The position numbers and the translations under genes were made by a program. Of a stretch of DNA of 21,752 bases, positions 1 to 8,091 are shown piece by piece. The first letter of the stretch is position 1, and each line of letters begins with the position of its first letter. The DNA is from an uncultured Allomuricauda sp. (lineage in GTDB: Bacteria > Bacteroidota > Bacteroidia > Flavobacteriales > Flavobacteriaceae). The notes beneath the pieces were generated by a model, which did not search any database, was not told the DNA's origin, and worked only from the letters and a program-made list of their open reading frames with translations. The stretch covers positions 1 to 21,752 of the forward strand of contig CALDPL010000482.1 in assembly GCA_937911965.1 (NCBI GenBank), written 5' to 3'.

Positions 1-422
1 GACTCCGCATTTTGATAGGAGACCGCCCTTTGGTGCATGGATTTTAGGGACAATCCCCCAAAATCCAGGGTATTCGCGCTTTCCATGGAGGCGAACAACA
101 CCGCTCCGAGACAACAGTGTTCCACAAAATATAGACTGCCCCGGGACTGCCCCGTTTCAGCTTGGTTCTCCGTATAGATCTTAAACCTGAATTCCGGATG
201 TTCCTTGCCCAGGTTTGCGACCAATTTCAAAACATCGGGCGGAATCGGATCAACGTTTGCCTCTGCAATAAGGGTGACGATCTGGTACTCGAGGTCCCCT
301 TCCTTTTGCAATTCGGATAGAAATACAGAATCCAGGGCGATTCTTGCGGAAAGTTCCTCCAACATTTCGGAAAGTTCCGCTTCGAGCTCAAAGTTCTTTG
401 GAAAATTAAAATCTCGTATCAT
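1..422 (-). CDS. Unknown protein, 3' end outside window
   Basis: An open leftward frame starts with ATG at 422 and runs without a stop to the window edge, giving about 140 residues. It begins MIRDFNFPKNFELEAELSEM and later has a segment reading SLYFVEHCCLGAVLF. The N-terminal half is acidic and looks helical; the second half contains mixed hydrophobic stretches. I see no signal peptide, membrane helix or catalytic motif, and I do not recognise the family. Codon use is normal for the window, with G or C at many third positions, which supports a real gene over the short rightward frame at 205-501 lying antisense to it. Its leader contains a 7-bp hairpin (CCCTGGG/CCCAGGG, 459-479). The neighbouring patatin gene is divergent, so context gives no functional hint. 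Confidence 0.65.
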   Translation of the reverse strand, partial: MIRDFNFPKNFELEAELSEMLEELSARIALDSVFLSELQKEGDLEYQIVTLIAEANVDPIPPDVLKLVANLGKEHPEFRFKIYTENQAETGQSRGSLYFVEHCCLGAVLFASMESANTLDFGGLSLKSMHQRAVSYQNAE

Positions 423-607
423 GGTCCTATGTTTTAAAGGGTTAATGATCAGGCCAACCCCTGGGGAATTTGCCCAGGGCGATATTACGGACACATTTTA
501 AGTTCTCCTAGGAATTCCAGTTGTACTTTACTACTTTTCGAGCGTAGTTTACCACTCCCCAAGCCGCTCCGGGCCTAGGTTTTCCGATTGATCGAGGCCA
601 AGGGCCC

Positions 608-627
608 AACCGACCCCCGGGTCGGTT
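608..627. promoter_or_regulatory. Inverted repeat AACCGACCC/GGGTCGGTT
   Basis: Two perfect 9-base arms (608-616 and 619-627) are separated by CC, and TTG follows. The 8-base core ACCGACC/GGTCGGT type resembles half-sites bound by TetR-family repressors, and it recurs in the palindrome at 713-730. As RNA it would form a stem of about 8 bp with a tight loop and a short T run, so a rightward terminator is an alternative. No TetR gene is visible in the window. Confidence 0.4.
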
Positions 628-681
628 TTGTAAAAACAGCCCCCTTGAAATCCCCGATAAAACTTGGAATTGAATCGACGG

Positions 682-742
682 GCTGCCCCGAATAGGGTCC
701 TCTCGGGAACCCACCGACCGATCGGTCGGTTGATGGGGCAGC
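682..742. promoter_or_regulatory. Nested palindrome, possible repressor operator
   Basis: At 713-730 there is a perfect 18-bp palindrome, ACCGACCGA followed by its reverse complement. It is bracketed by a second perfect inverted repeat, GCTGCCCC (682-689) and GGGGCAGC (735-742). The inner palindrome has the two-fold symmetry and ACCGACC half-site common to TetR-type operators. It lies roughly 100 bp upstream of the likely patatin promoter. The protein that binds it, if any, is not identifiable here. Confidence 0.4.
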
Positions 743-827
743 ATTTCTCCCATGGGGACCTCCGCAAATTGATGTTTTTTTAACCCCGATGGGGCAACTT
801 TGGCATTTCCATTGGGGCCCGATGGGT

Positions 828-835
828 TACCTTTG
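828..835 (+). promoter_or_regulatory. Candidate -7 element for patatin gene
   Basis: TACCTTTG matches the Bacteroidota -7 consensus TAnnTTTG exactly. A TTTG at 799-802 could be the -33 element, but its 25-nt spacing is longer than usual. Transcription would begin near 842-844, leaving a very short leader before the ATG at 852. This argues against the upstream in-frame ATG at 789. Confidence 0.4.
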
Positions 836-851
836 TCCAAACACGACTGAA

Positions 852-1634
852 ATGCTCGAAGGCAAATCCATAGGCTTGGTACTCTCCGGGGGAGGGATCC
901 GTGGGATGGCCCATATCGGCCTGATCAAGGCCATGGAACAGCACGGCCTGGCTGCCCAACGGGTCTGCGGCACTTCGGTGGGCGCCCTGGTCGGTGCCCT
1001 GTACGCCAGTGGGAAGTCCGTGGAGGGCATGCTCGACTTTTTTCGGGAAACCCCCTTGTTCAAATACAGCCTGTTTGCCATCAACAAGCCCGGATTCATC
1101 GCCACGGAACGCTATGTCCCCATCTTTGAGGAATTCTTCCCCCACGATAGCTTTGAGTCCCTGAAAATCCCGCTATTGGTGGTGGCCACTGATTTGATGA
1201 GCGGTACGGAAACGGCCTTTGACAGTGGACCGTTGATCAAGCCCCTCTTGGCCTCGGCGGCCCTGCCCCCGGTATTCTCCCCAGTGGAGATCCAAGGGAA
1301 GCTCTATGCTGATGGGGGGATCATGAACAATTTCCCCAAGGAATACGTGGAAAAGGACTCGGACTTTATCATAGGGAGCAATGTGTCGATCACCGTTCCC
1401 CTGGAGAAGAAGGACCTGAAGAACCCCCTGCAGTTGGCGGGGAGGGTGACCAGTTTGATGGTGCACGCCTCCAGCCATGAAAAGCTGAGGGAATGCGATC
1501 TCTACATCGAGCCCATGGCCCTGGACAAAATCGGGGTATTGGACAAAAAGGGATTGGAAAAGGCCTTTACCATCGGCTACGACCACGGCAGCATGGCCAT
1601 TGAAAAGTTTTTGAAGGAAGGCCCCAAGGTCTAG
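852..1634 (+). CDS. Patatin-like phospholipase family protein
   Basis: The 260-residue protein is a single patatin domain, a Ser-Asp dyad lipid acyl hydrolase. The oxyanion-hole glycines GGGIRG are at residues 13-18, the nucleophile elbow GTSVG at 40-44 (Ser42), and the catalytic Asp in DGG at 154-156. All expected catalytic elements are present, so it should be active, probably on membrane phospholipids or related acyl esters; the true substrate cannot be read from sequence. There is no signal peptide, so it is likely cytoplasmic or peripheral to the inner membrane. I chose the ATG at 852 over the in-frame ATG at 789. The added 21 residues look non-coding, and a -7 element at 828-835 lies between the two starts. 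The stop codon overlaps that of the convergent reductase gene. Confidence 0.9.
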   Translation: MLEGKSIGLVLSGGGIRGMAHIGLIKAMEQHGLAAQRVCGTSVGALVGALYASGKSVEGMLDFFRETPLFKYSLFAINKPGFIATERYVPIFEEFFPHDSFESLKIPLLVVATDLMSGTETAFDSGPLIKPLLASAALPPVFSPVEIQGKLYADGGIMNNFPKEYVEKDSDFIIGSNVSITVPLEKKDLKNPLQLAGRVTSLMVHASSHEKLRECDLYIEPMALDKIGVLDKKGLEKAFTIGYDHGSMAIEKFLKEGPKV

Positions 1635-2677
1635 ACGTCGTCGTAATCCACCTTTAGGGTGGGGGTCAACGGGTGGGCCTGACAGGTCAAGATCAGGCCT
1701 TCGGCCACTTCCCCATCGGTGAGGATCTGGTTCTTCACCATTTCGGCCTTTCCCTCGACGATCCTGGCGATACAACTGCTGCATACCCCGCCCTGACAGG
1801 AATAGGGGGCGTCGATCTTGTGGTTGAGCACGGCATCGAGGACCAACTGTTTTTTGTCCATGATCAGGGAATGCTCCTCATCGTCCAGGACAACGGTCAC
1901 CCGGGTCTTGCCCTCAAGTTCCTCGGCCATGGAATCTTCCGTATCCTCGCTGGTGAAGAGTTCGATGTGGATCTTTTCCTCGGCAATTTCATTTTCCTTT
2001 AGGGTCCCGGACACCAATTGGACCAATTCCTCGGGTCCGCAGAGGTAAAAGGAATCGAAGGAGGTGCCCTTGAATTTGTTCTTGAGGATAAAGTTCACCG
2101 TGGACTTTTCTATATGTCCATAAAGGGCATCTTCCCCTTGCACCCTGCTGTGGACGTGCTGAACGAAAAACCTATCGGTATATTTATCTTGTAGGTCCCT
2201 GAGATCCTTGGCGTACATGGTCTCTTCCGGGCTCTGGTTCCCGAATACAAGTACAAAACTATTTTGGGGGTGCGCTTCCAAAACGGTCTGGGCAATGCTC
2301 ATGATCGGGGTGATCCCACTGCCCGCGGCAAAGGCGGCAACGGTATGGGGTCCCTTCCCCTCATAGACAAAACGTCCCTCCGGGGGCACCACTTCCAAAA
2401 CATCCCCGGCCCTTAGGTTTTCATTGGCATGGACCGAAAAGGTACCGTTCGGCATCTTTTTTATGCCCACGGTCAACCGTCCCGAGGAAGGGGCACAGGA
2501 TATGGAATAGGCCCTGCGCAGTTCCTTCCCGTTCTGTTTGTATTTTATGGTGATATATTGTCCGGCCTTGAAGGCATAGGCTTCCCTTAGGGAATCCGGG
2601 ATCGCAAAGGTAAGGGCCACGGCGTTCGGTGTCAAGGGTTCCACTGAGGCAACGGTCAGGGCATGAAACTCGCTCAT
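1631..2677 (-). CDS. PaaE-like FAD/NAD(P)H and 2Fe-2S reductase
   Basis: This 348-residue protein has the three-domain layout of phenylacetyl-CoA epoxidase reductase PaaE and class IA oxygenase reductases. An N-terminal FAD barrel carries RAYS (residues 55-58). The NAD(P)H-binding domain has GSGITPI (119-125) and CGPEE (213-217). The C-terminal plant-type ferredoxin domain has cluster cysteines 294, 299, 302 and 332. It would pass electrons from NAD(P)H through FAD to the 2Fe-2S centre and on to an oxygenase or desaturase partner. No paaABCD genes are adjacent, so its partner is unknown and a role in phenylacetate breakdown should not be assumed. It is transcribed alone, divergently from the ABC permease. 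Its stop overlaps the patatin stop in the shared bases CTAG (1631-1634). Confidence 0.9.
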   Translation of the reverse strand: MSEFHALTVASVEPLTPNAVALTFAIPDSLREAYAFKAGQYITIKYKQNGKELRRAYSISCAPSSGRLTVGIKKMPNGTFSVHANENLRAGDVLEVVPPEGRFVYEGKGPHTVAAFAAGSGITPIMSIAQTVLEAHPQNSFVLVFGNQSPEETMYAKDLRDLQDKYTDRFFVQHVHSRVQGEDALYGHIEKSTVNFILKNKFKGTSFDSFYLCGPEELVQLVSGTLKENEIAEEKIHIELFTSEDTEDSMAEELEGKTRVTVVLDDEEHSLIMDKKQLVLDAVLNHKIDAPYSCQGGVCSSCIARIVEGKAEMVKNQILTDGEVAEGLILTCQAHPLTPTLKVDYDDV

Positions 2678-2693
2678 TCAATCAAATTTGCTG

Positions 2694-2722
2694 CAAAATT
2701 AAGCATTCATCATCTTTCAAAA
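2694..2722 (-). promoter_or_regulatory. Candidate promoter of PaaE-like gene
   Basis: On the minus strand, TAATTTTG (2694-2701) matches the TAnnTTTG -7 element exactly. TTTTG lies upstream at 2718-2722 with a 16-nt spacer, a little short for the usual -33 distance. The predicted transcript start is about 10 nt before the ATG at 2677. The opposite strand of this 118-bp divergent region carries a weaker -7-like word, TTACTTTG (2762-2769), which could serve the ABC permease gene. Confidence 0.5.
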
Positions 2723-2795
2723 CTAATTTTGTGAAAAAGCGGGCGTTTTGTAACAAATCGGTTACTTTGTACACTTACAGAAAAAACCACCCAAC

Positions 2796-4265
2796 ATGTT
2801 CAAACGTTTTACCGGACTGCAATGGAAATCCTTTTATAGGTCGGCCTCCTTCAAGACCGAGATCTGGTTCAAGATCTTGATGGGCTTTGGGGCCCTCTAT
2901 TGTATTGCGGTCATGCTCGGCCTGGGCCTTGGGGTCTATTTCATCATCGAGGAAGCAGGCCTGGGTGACCCCCTTAGGGTGGTCAACCGCTATCTGATCT
3001 ATTACCTGGCCTTTGACCTGATGTTGCGGTATATGTTGCAAAAGATGCCGGTGACCAATATCAAGCCGCTGTTGTACCTGCCCTTGAAAAAAAGCCAGGT
3101 GGTCAACTTTTCCCTGGGAAAGACCGCGGTTTCCTTTTTCAACTGGTACCACGCCTTTTTCTTTGTTCCCTTCAGTATAATTTTGATCGTCAAGGGCTAT
3201 GCTCCCTTTCAGGTGATCGGATGGCACCTCGCCCTTATGGCCCTGATCTATTGCAACAACTTCATCAATGTGATGGTCAACAACAAGGATGTTTATTTTT
3301 ACGTCTTTGTGGCCCTGTTTGCCCTTGCCGGCATTGCTCAGTACTACCAATGGGTCGACATCAGCGTGTACACCAAGCCGCTGTTCGACTTTTTTTACGA
3401 CCTCCCGTGGACGGCAGTTATCCCTTGGGCACTTTTGATCGGACTTTGTTATTCTTCCTTTTTGTATTTCAAGAGGCATATGTACCTGGACGGGGGATTG
3501 GCGGGCAAGACCGAAGAGGCCAGGACCGAAAATCTGGATTGGCTCGACCGCTTCGGAAACCTGGGCACCTTTTTGAAGAACGACATCAAACTGATCAAAC
3601 GCAACAAGCGGTCCCGGACCGCCGTGATCATGGGCTTCTTCTTTATATTTTACGGCCTGCTCTTCTTTACCGGGGGCATCGAGGCCTATGACAATCCCTT
3701 TTGGAAGGTCTTTGCCGGCATCTTCGTCACCGGGGGCTTCCTATTCAGCTTTGGGCAGTACGTTCCCAGCTGGGACAGCAGCTACTACCCTTTGATGATG
3801 AGCCAGAACATTCGCTATCGGGAATACCTGAGTTCCAAATGGTATTTGATCATCATCGCCACGGTGATCTCCACGGTCCTGGCCTCTTTTTACCTGTATT
3901 TTGGATGGGAGGCCTATGCGGCAGTTTTGGTCGGGGCCATATACAATGTGGGGGTCAACAGCTATCTGGTGCTCTGGGCAGGGGCCTACGTGAAGACCCC
4001 CATTGAGCTCACCTCCAACAAAAAGGCCTTTGGGGACAAGCAGGCCTTCAATGCCAAGACCCTATTGCTGACCCTTCCCAAGATCGTCCTCCCGGTGATC
4101 ATCTATGCCATCGGCCATTTTCTGAGCGGGCCCTTGGCCGGGTACCTTCTGGTGGCCGCCACCGGACTTCTGGGCTTTGTGTTCAAGGGGAAGGCATTTA
4201 CAATGATCGAAAAAATCTACAAAAAAGAAAAGTACAAGACCTTATTGGCCTACAAACAGAAATAA
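2796..4265 (+). CDS. DUF5687-family ABC transporter permease
   Basis: This 489-residue integral membrane protein has many hydrophobic helices. Early ones lie around residues 25-50 and 65-75, a cluster at about 100-210, and several more from about 270 to 470. They are interrupted by a charged cytosolic loop around 225-265 that contains the KLIKRNKRSRTAV segment. The size and pattern match the DUF5687 family of Bacteroidota, which is usually encoded directly before an ABC ATPase and behaves as an ABC-2-like permease. The ATPase follows 35 bp downstream, supporting a two-gene exporter operon. The substrate is unknown; small-molecule or peptide export is only a guess. The 5' flank is shared with the divergent reductase gene. 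Confidence 0.8.
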   Translation: MFKRFTGLQWKSFYRSASFKTEIWFKILMGFGALYCIAVMLGLGLGVYFIIEEAGLGDPLRVVNRYLIYYLAFDLMLRYMLQKMPVTNIKPLLYLPLKKSQVVNFSLGKTAVSFFNWYHAFFFVPFSIILIVKGYAPFQVIGWHLALMALIYCNNFINVMVNNKDVYFYVFVALFALAGIAQYYQWVDISVYTKPLFDFFYDLPWTAVIPWALLIGLCYSSFLYFKRHMYLDGGLAGKTEEARTENLDWLDRFGNLGTFLKNDIKLIKRNKRSRTAVIMGFFFIFYGLLFFTGGIEAYDNPFWKVFAGIFVTGGFLFSFGQYVPSWDSSYYPLMMSQNIRYREYLSSKWYLIIIATVISTVLASFYLYFGWEAYAAVLVGAIYNVGVNSYLVLWAGAYVKTPIELTSNKKAFGDKQAFNAKTLLLTLPKIVLPVIIYAIGHFLSGPLAGYLLVAATGLLGFVFKGKAFTMIEKIYKKEKYKTLLAYKQK

Positions 4266-4300
4266 GATCCACAGCCAACTAAAAACAAGACGACAATCCC

Positions 4301-4996
4301 ATGATCGAAATTAGCAATCTGACAAAGACCTACGGACAGCAGACCGTACTGAACATAGAAGAACTGGAAATCCCGAAGGGGCAGAGCTTTGGCCTGGTCG
4401 GGAACAACGGGGCCGGGAAGACCACCCTGTTCAGCCTGCTGTTGGACCTGATACAGCCCAGCAGCGGCCATGTCGTGAACAAGGGGATACAGGTCGATCA
4501 AAGTGAGGCCTGGAAACCCTTTACCTCCGCCTTTATCGATGAGTCCTTTTTGATCGGTTACCTGACCCCTGAGGAATACTTTTATTTCATCGGGGAGCTT
4601 CGCGGCAGGAACAAGGCCGATGTGGACGCCCTTTTGGCCGGTTATGCCGATTTCTTCCACGGGGAGATCCTCGATCAAAGGAAATACCTGAGGGACCTGT
4701 CCAAGGGGAACCAGAAGAAGGTGGGCATCGTGGCCAGCATCATCGGCAATCCCGAAGTGGTGATCCTCGATGAGCCCTTTGCGAACCTGGACCCCACCAC
4801 CCAGATCCGCTTGAAGGGGATCATCAGGGACCTGGCGGCCAAGGAAGGGGTCACCGTTCTGGTATCCAGTCATGACCTGATCCATGTGACCGAGGTCTGT
4901 GAGCGGATCGTGGTGTTGAACAAGGGAGAAGTGGTACGGGACATCCACACCTCCACCGAGACCTTGAAGGAATTGGAAACCTTCTTCGGGGGCTAG
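4301..4996 (+). CDS. ABC transporter ATP-binding protein
   Basis: The 231-residue protein is one nucleotide-binding domain. Walker A is GNNGAGKTT (residues 34-42), the signature motif LSKGNQ (133-138), Walker B VVILDEP (153-159), and the H-loop His191 in SSHD. The region where the Q-loop is expected reads FIDESFLIGYLTPEEYF and has no obvious glutamine, as in some other exporters of the ABC-2 type. It begins 35 bp after the DUF5687 permease gene and should energise that permease at the inner membrane as a homodimer. No other subunit is encoded nearby. The end of the gene is followed by a weak hairpin before sprE. Confidence 0.92.
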   Translation: MIEISNLTKTYGQQTVLNIEELEIPKGQSFGLVGNNGAGKTTLFSLLLDLIQPSSGHVVNKGIQVDQSEAWKPFTSAFIDESFLIGYLTPEEYFYFIGELRGRNKADVDALLAGYADFFHGEILDQRKYLRDLSKGNQKKVGIVASIIGNPEVVILDEPFANLDPTTQIRLKGIIRDLAAKEGVTVLVSSHDLIHVTEVCERIVVLNKGEVVRDIHTSTETLKELETFFGG

Positions 4997-4998
4997 GG

Positions 4999-5015
4999 AA
5001 GGGATCCCCCCTTTT
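4999..5015 (+). terminator. Weak hairpin plus T run after ABC genes
   Basis: AAGGG (4999-5003) can pair with CCCTT (5009-5013) around a 5-nt loop, and the T run extends to 5015. The stem is only 5 bp, so it is at best a partial terminator between the ABC operon and sprE. Confidence 0.28.
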
Positions 5016-5095
5016 GTTAAATGTGCATTTTGCCGATGGACCCAATAATAATCCCGAATATTTTGAGTTAAGGTTAGACAAGACCATCGGTAATT

Positions 5096-7630
5096 TTGAA
5101 GCTGCGCCACATTCTCATTCTAGCCGTCCCCATGGGAGGACTCCTGCTCGCTTCCTGCTCCACCCAAAAGGACAGGTTCATAAACAGGAACTGGCACGCC
5201 CTGAACACCAAGTACAACACCCTGTACAATGGCAATATCGCCTTTGATCGTGGTCTCGGGGAGATCGATTCCAGATATAGGGACGACTATTGGGAAGTCC
5301 TGCCGGTGGAACGTCTGGAGGAACCCGAACACATCAGCCTGGATTCCGAGGACAACAATCCCAACTTTGTCATCGCCGAGGAGAAGGCCACCAAGGCCAT
5401 CCAAAAGCACAGCATGGAAATTGGCAATCAGGAACGCAACCCACAGACGGACGAGGCCTTTCTCCTCTTGGGCAAGGCCCGCTATTTTGACGGCCGTTAC
5501 ATCCCGGCCCTGGAGGCCTTCAATTATGTGCTGTCTAAATATTACACAAGCGACAAGCTCAACGAGGCCACCATCTGGAGGGAAAAGACCAATATGCGTT
5601 TGGAAAACCCCGAACTGGCCATCAGGAACCTCAAGAGGCTGATAAAGCAGGAAGAGCTGACGGACCAGGAATACGCGGATGCCAATGCGGTGATGGCCCA
5701 GAGCCATATCGACCTGAACCAGCCCGATACCGCCATCCAAAGGCTCAAACTGGCCCAGGCCCTTACAAGGAAAAAGCCGGAGCAGGGCCGCTACCTCTTT
5801 ATCATTGGACAATTGTACGATCGATTGGGACATAGGGATTCCGCCAATTACGCCTATGACCGGGTCATTGCCCTCAGACGGAAATCCCCCAGGGTCCTGA
5901 TGATCAATGCCGAACTCGGCAAAATCAGAAATACCCCCCTGACGGATGCCAATCGGGAACCCCTCCTGGAATTTCTCACGGAATTGGAAGAGAACCGGGA
6001 GAACCGGCCCTTTCTGGACAAGATCTACAGGGAAAAGGCCCAGGTCCACCTGGCCTATGGACAGGACAGCCTGGCCCTGGCCTATTACAACAGATCCCTG
6101 AGGGCCACAACGGGGGACCGCAAGCTCATGGCCCTGAACCATCAGAGCCTTGCCGACCACCATTTTGACCGGGGAAACTACAAGATTGCGGGTGCCCATT
6201 ACGACAGCACCCTGACCCAATTGCCCGAGAACACCAGGACCTACCGCGACATCAAGAAAAGGCTGGACAACCTGGAGGATGTCATCAAATACGAGGACGT
6301 GGCCCAATACGCCGATAGCGTGATCACCCTGTACGAAATGCCCGAGGCGGGACGTCGGGCCTATTTTTCGGCCCATATCGCCGATCTGAAAGCCCGGGAG
6401 GAAGCGGCCGCCAAAAAAGAGCTGCAACGCATAGAGGCAGGCTTCGCCACCTTTGCCAAGAGCAAGGGGGGCAGACAGAACCAGGGCAAGTTCTATTTCT
6501 ACAACATCACCAGTCTGGGCTATGGGAAGAACGAGTTCAATACCCGTTGGGGCAACCGCAGCCTGGAAGACGATTGGCGCTGGAGCGACAAGGCCAGGTC
6601 CCTGGCCCCCCAGGACGGGGCAGCGGAAATCGCCGAACTGGGTTCCCCCGATCCCCAAGGGGAGCAAAAGTATTCCCTGGAGCACTACCTCTCCCAGATC
6701 CCCACGGATGTCAAAACGATCGACAGCCTGAGGGCCGAAAGGAACTTTGCCAATTACCAACTCGGACTCATCTACAAGGAAAAGTTCCGGGACAATATGT
6801 TGGCCGCCGAAAAGCTTGAGCGGGTGTTGGCCTTAAATCCGGAGGAACGATTGATCCTGCCTTCCAAGTACAACCTGTACAAAATATACGAGGAAGCGGG
6901 AAGCCCCTTGGCCCAGGGCATGAGACAGGATATTGTGACCAACCACCGGGGCAGCCGCTATGCGGAGATCCTGTTGAACCCCCAGGCGGTGGCCCAGGGG
7001 GACGTGGACAGTCCCGAGGCCCGTTATTCCGAGCTGTACAAGGCCTTCGAGCGGCAGGAGTTCCTCGAGGTCATCGCCCAATCGGAAGCCTATATCAACC
7101 AGTATACCGGGGACCCCATGGTGCCCAAGTTCGAAATGCTCAAGGCCAGTGCCATAGGCAGGATCCAGGGATTTGACGCCTTTAAGGAGGCCCTGAACCA
7201 TGTGGCCCTGAACTATCCCAATGTGGAAGAGGGCAAAATGGCCGAACAGATGATCCAGGAAAGCCTTCCCCAATTGGAGAACAGCAAGTTCTTCCCCGAG
7301 GCGGGGGCGGACGGCCCGGGGAACTGGAAGCTGGTGTTCCCTTTTGAGAGGATGGAGGAGGACAGGGCCAGGCAGCTCCGGGATCGGCTCTTGAAGGCCA
7401 TCTCGGATCTGCGCTACGACAACAAGGTCTCCAAGGACGTATATTCCCTGGACCGACAGTTTGTGGTGGTGCACGGATTTCCTTCCAGGGACTTTGCCCT
7501 GGGTTTTGCCGAACTCATAAAAAACAACAGGGACTATCGCATTGCCGATTCGAATTTTGTAGTTTTATCGGCCAACTATAAAATCATACAGGTCCATAAG
7601 AATTTAGAAGCATATCAAGTACAGTTTTAA
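5096..7630 (+). CDS. sprE: SprE/PorW type IX secretion TPR lipoprotein
   Basis: This is an 844-residue lipoprotein with signal peptide MKLRHILILAVPMGGLLLAS and a lipobox cysteine at residue 21 (LASC). The segment after the cysteine, containing NTKYNTLYNGNIAFDRG (37-53), is a hallmark of the SprE/PorW family. TPR-like helical pairs run from about 120 to 420, including AFLLLGKARYFDGRYIPALE. A second helical region follows after an insert near 450-520. Family members are periplasmic lipoproteins of the type IX secretion system and are needed for gliding and protein secretion in Bacteroidota. Length agrees with the family. The start is TTG at 5096: an in-frame TAG lies 21 bp upstream, and the next ATG would remove the signal peptide. 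The bactofilin gene follows after 20 bp, so the two may be co-transcribed. Confidence 0.87.
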   Translation: MKLRHILILAVPMGGLLLASCSTQKDRFINRNWHALNTKYNTLYNGNIAFDRGLGEIDSRYRDDYWEVLPVERLEEPEHISLDSEDNNPNFVIAEEKATKAIQKHSMEIGNQERNPQTDEAFLLLGKARYFDGRYIPALEAFNYVLSKYYTSDKLNEATIWREKTNMRLENPELAIRNLKRLIKQEELTDQEYADANAVMAQSHIDLNQPDTAIQRLKLAQALTRKKPEQGRYLFIIGQLYDRLGHRDSANYAYDRVIALRRKSPRVLMINAELGKIRNTPLTDANREPLLEFLTELEENRENRPFLDKIYREKAQVHLAYGQDSLALAYYNRSLRATTGDRKLMALNHQSLADHHFDRGNYKIAGAHYDSTLTQLPENTRTYRDIKKRLDNLEDVIKYEDVAQYADSVITLYEMPEAGRRAYFSAHIADLKAREEAAAKKELQRIEAGFATFAKSKGGRQNQGKFYFYNITSLGYGKNEFNTRWGNRSLEDDWRWSDKARSLAPQDGAAEIAELGSPDPQGEQKYSLEHYLSQIPTDVKTIDSLRAERNFANYQLGLIYKEKFRDNMLAAEKLERVLALNPEERLILPSKYNLYKIYEEAGSPLAQGMRQDIVTNHRGSRYAEILLNPQAVAQGDVDSPEARYSELYKAFERQEFLEVIAQSEAYINQYTGDPMVPKFEMLKASAIGRIQGFDAFKEALNHVALNYPNVEEGKMAEQMIQESLPQLENSKFFPEAGADGPGNWKLVFPFERMEEDRARQLRDRLLKAISDLRYDNKVSKDVYSLDRQFVVVHGFPSRDFALGFAELIKNNRDYRIADSNFVVLSANYKIIQVHKNLEAYQVQF

Positions 7631-7650
7631 CCCCAAAATCCAAGAACAAC

Positions 7651-8091
7651 ATGTTTTCCGACAACAAAAAACCCAGACCTATGACTGAATTTGGCGGGCA
7701 GCCCAACAGAATTGAGAAGAACACCAAGATCAAGGGGAACATCACCTCCGAGGCCGATTTTAGGATCGATGGCAAATTGGAGGGCAATGTGAAGACCTCC
7801 GGGAAGGTGGTCATCGGAAAGGATGGCTACATCAACGGGAAGGTGGAATGTGTCAATGCGGACATCGAGGGCAAGTTCAACGGGGAGCTATTGGTCAAGG
7901 ACCTGCTTTCCCTGAAGGCATCCGCCCTTATCGAGGGAACGGTGAGCGTTTCCAAACTTTCCGTGGAGCCCGGTGCCACCTTCAACGCCTCCTGCACCAT
8001 GGGCAAGGGAGCGGTTCCCGCCTCTTCCCCGGCCCCCGCTTCCAGAACGGAGCAAAGCAAGAGCAATGAACCCGCAAAAGTCACCCAATAA
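7651..8091 (+). CDS. Bactofilin (polymer-forming cytoskeletal protein)
   Basis: The 146-residue protein has a central beta-helix of roughly 95 residues (about 25-118). Short hydrophobic/Gly strands such as GNITSEADFRIDGKLEGNV and GKVVIGKDGYINGKVECV form it, flanked by disordered tails. The C-terminal tail is rich in Pro, Ala and Ser. This is the bactofilin pattern: proteins that self-assemble into filaments without nucleotide and often sit on the inner face of the membrane. ATG at 7651 is the first start; an ATG at 7681 is a possible alternative. Its last 26 bases overlap the atpZ start in another frame, so the two genes are translationally close. A functional tie to ATP synthase is not shown by the sequence. 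Confidence 0.88.
   Translation: MFSDNKKPRPMTEFGGQPNRIEKNTKIKGNITSEADFRIDGKLEGNVKTSGKVVIGKDGYINGKVECVNADIEGKFNGELLVKDLLSLKASALIEGTVSVSKLSVEPGATFNASCTMGKGAVPASSPAPASRTEQSKSNEPAKVTQ

Larger units (their letters stand above)
423..851. other. Non-coding region with nested palindromes
   Basis: This stretch of about 430 bases separates the divergent unknown gene and the patatin gene. I find no convincing gene in it. The leftward frames at 508-840 and 549-767 have low-complexity translations rich in Gly, Pro and Arg and resemble nothing I know. It holds a hairpin at 459-479, a near-palindrome at 608-627, a perfect palindrome at 713-730 bracketed by an 8-bp inverted repeat (682-689 and 735-742), and a -7-like element at 828-835. 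The words GATGGGGCAGC (733) and GATGGGGCAAC (789) form an imperfect direct repeat. It could be a divergent regulatory region, a decayed gene, or both. Confidence 0.5.

Noticed and set aside
549..767. Leftward 72-codon frame in the palindrome region
   Set aside because: It spans both palindromes, has no family resemblance I know, and overlaps another equally open leftward frame. Possible gene remnant, but not supportable.
789..851. Upstream ATG extension of the patatin gene
   Set aside because: The 21 extra residues do not look coding and a good -7 element lies within this stretch.
5091..5098. Perfect TAnnTTTG word (TAATTTTG) at the sprE start
   Set aside because: It overlaps the TTG start codon, so a transcript from it would begin inside the signal peptide. 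Probably chance, unless the start is misassigned.
4250..5110. Leftward 286-codon open frame antisense to the ABC ATPase
   Set aside because: The rightward frame has every ABC motif; the leftward one has low-complexity Gly/Leu/Asp sequence and no recognisable fold.
5120..6760. Leftward 546-codon open frame antisense to sprE
   Set aside because: The translation is rich in Gly, Val, Leu and Gln without domain structure, as expected from the complement of biased G/C-ending codons; sprE on the other strand has clear family features.
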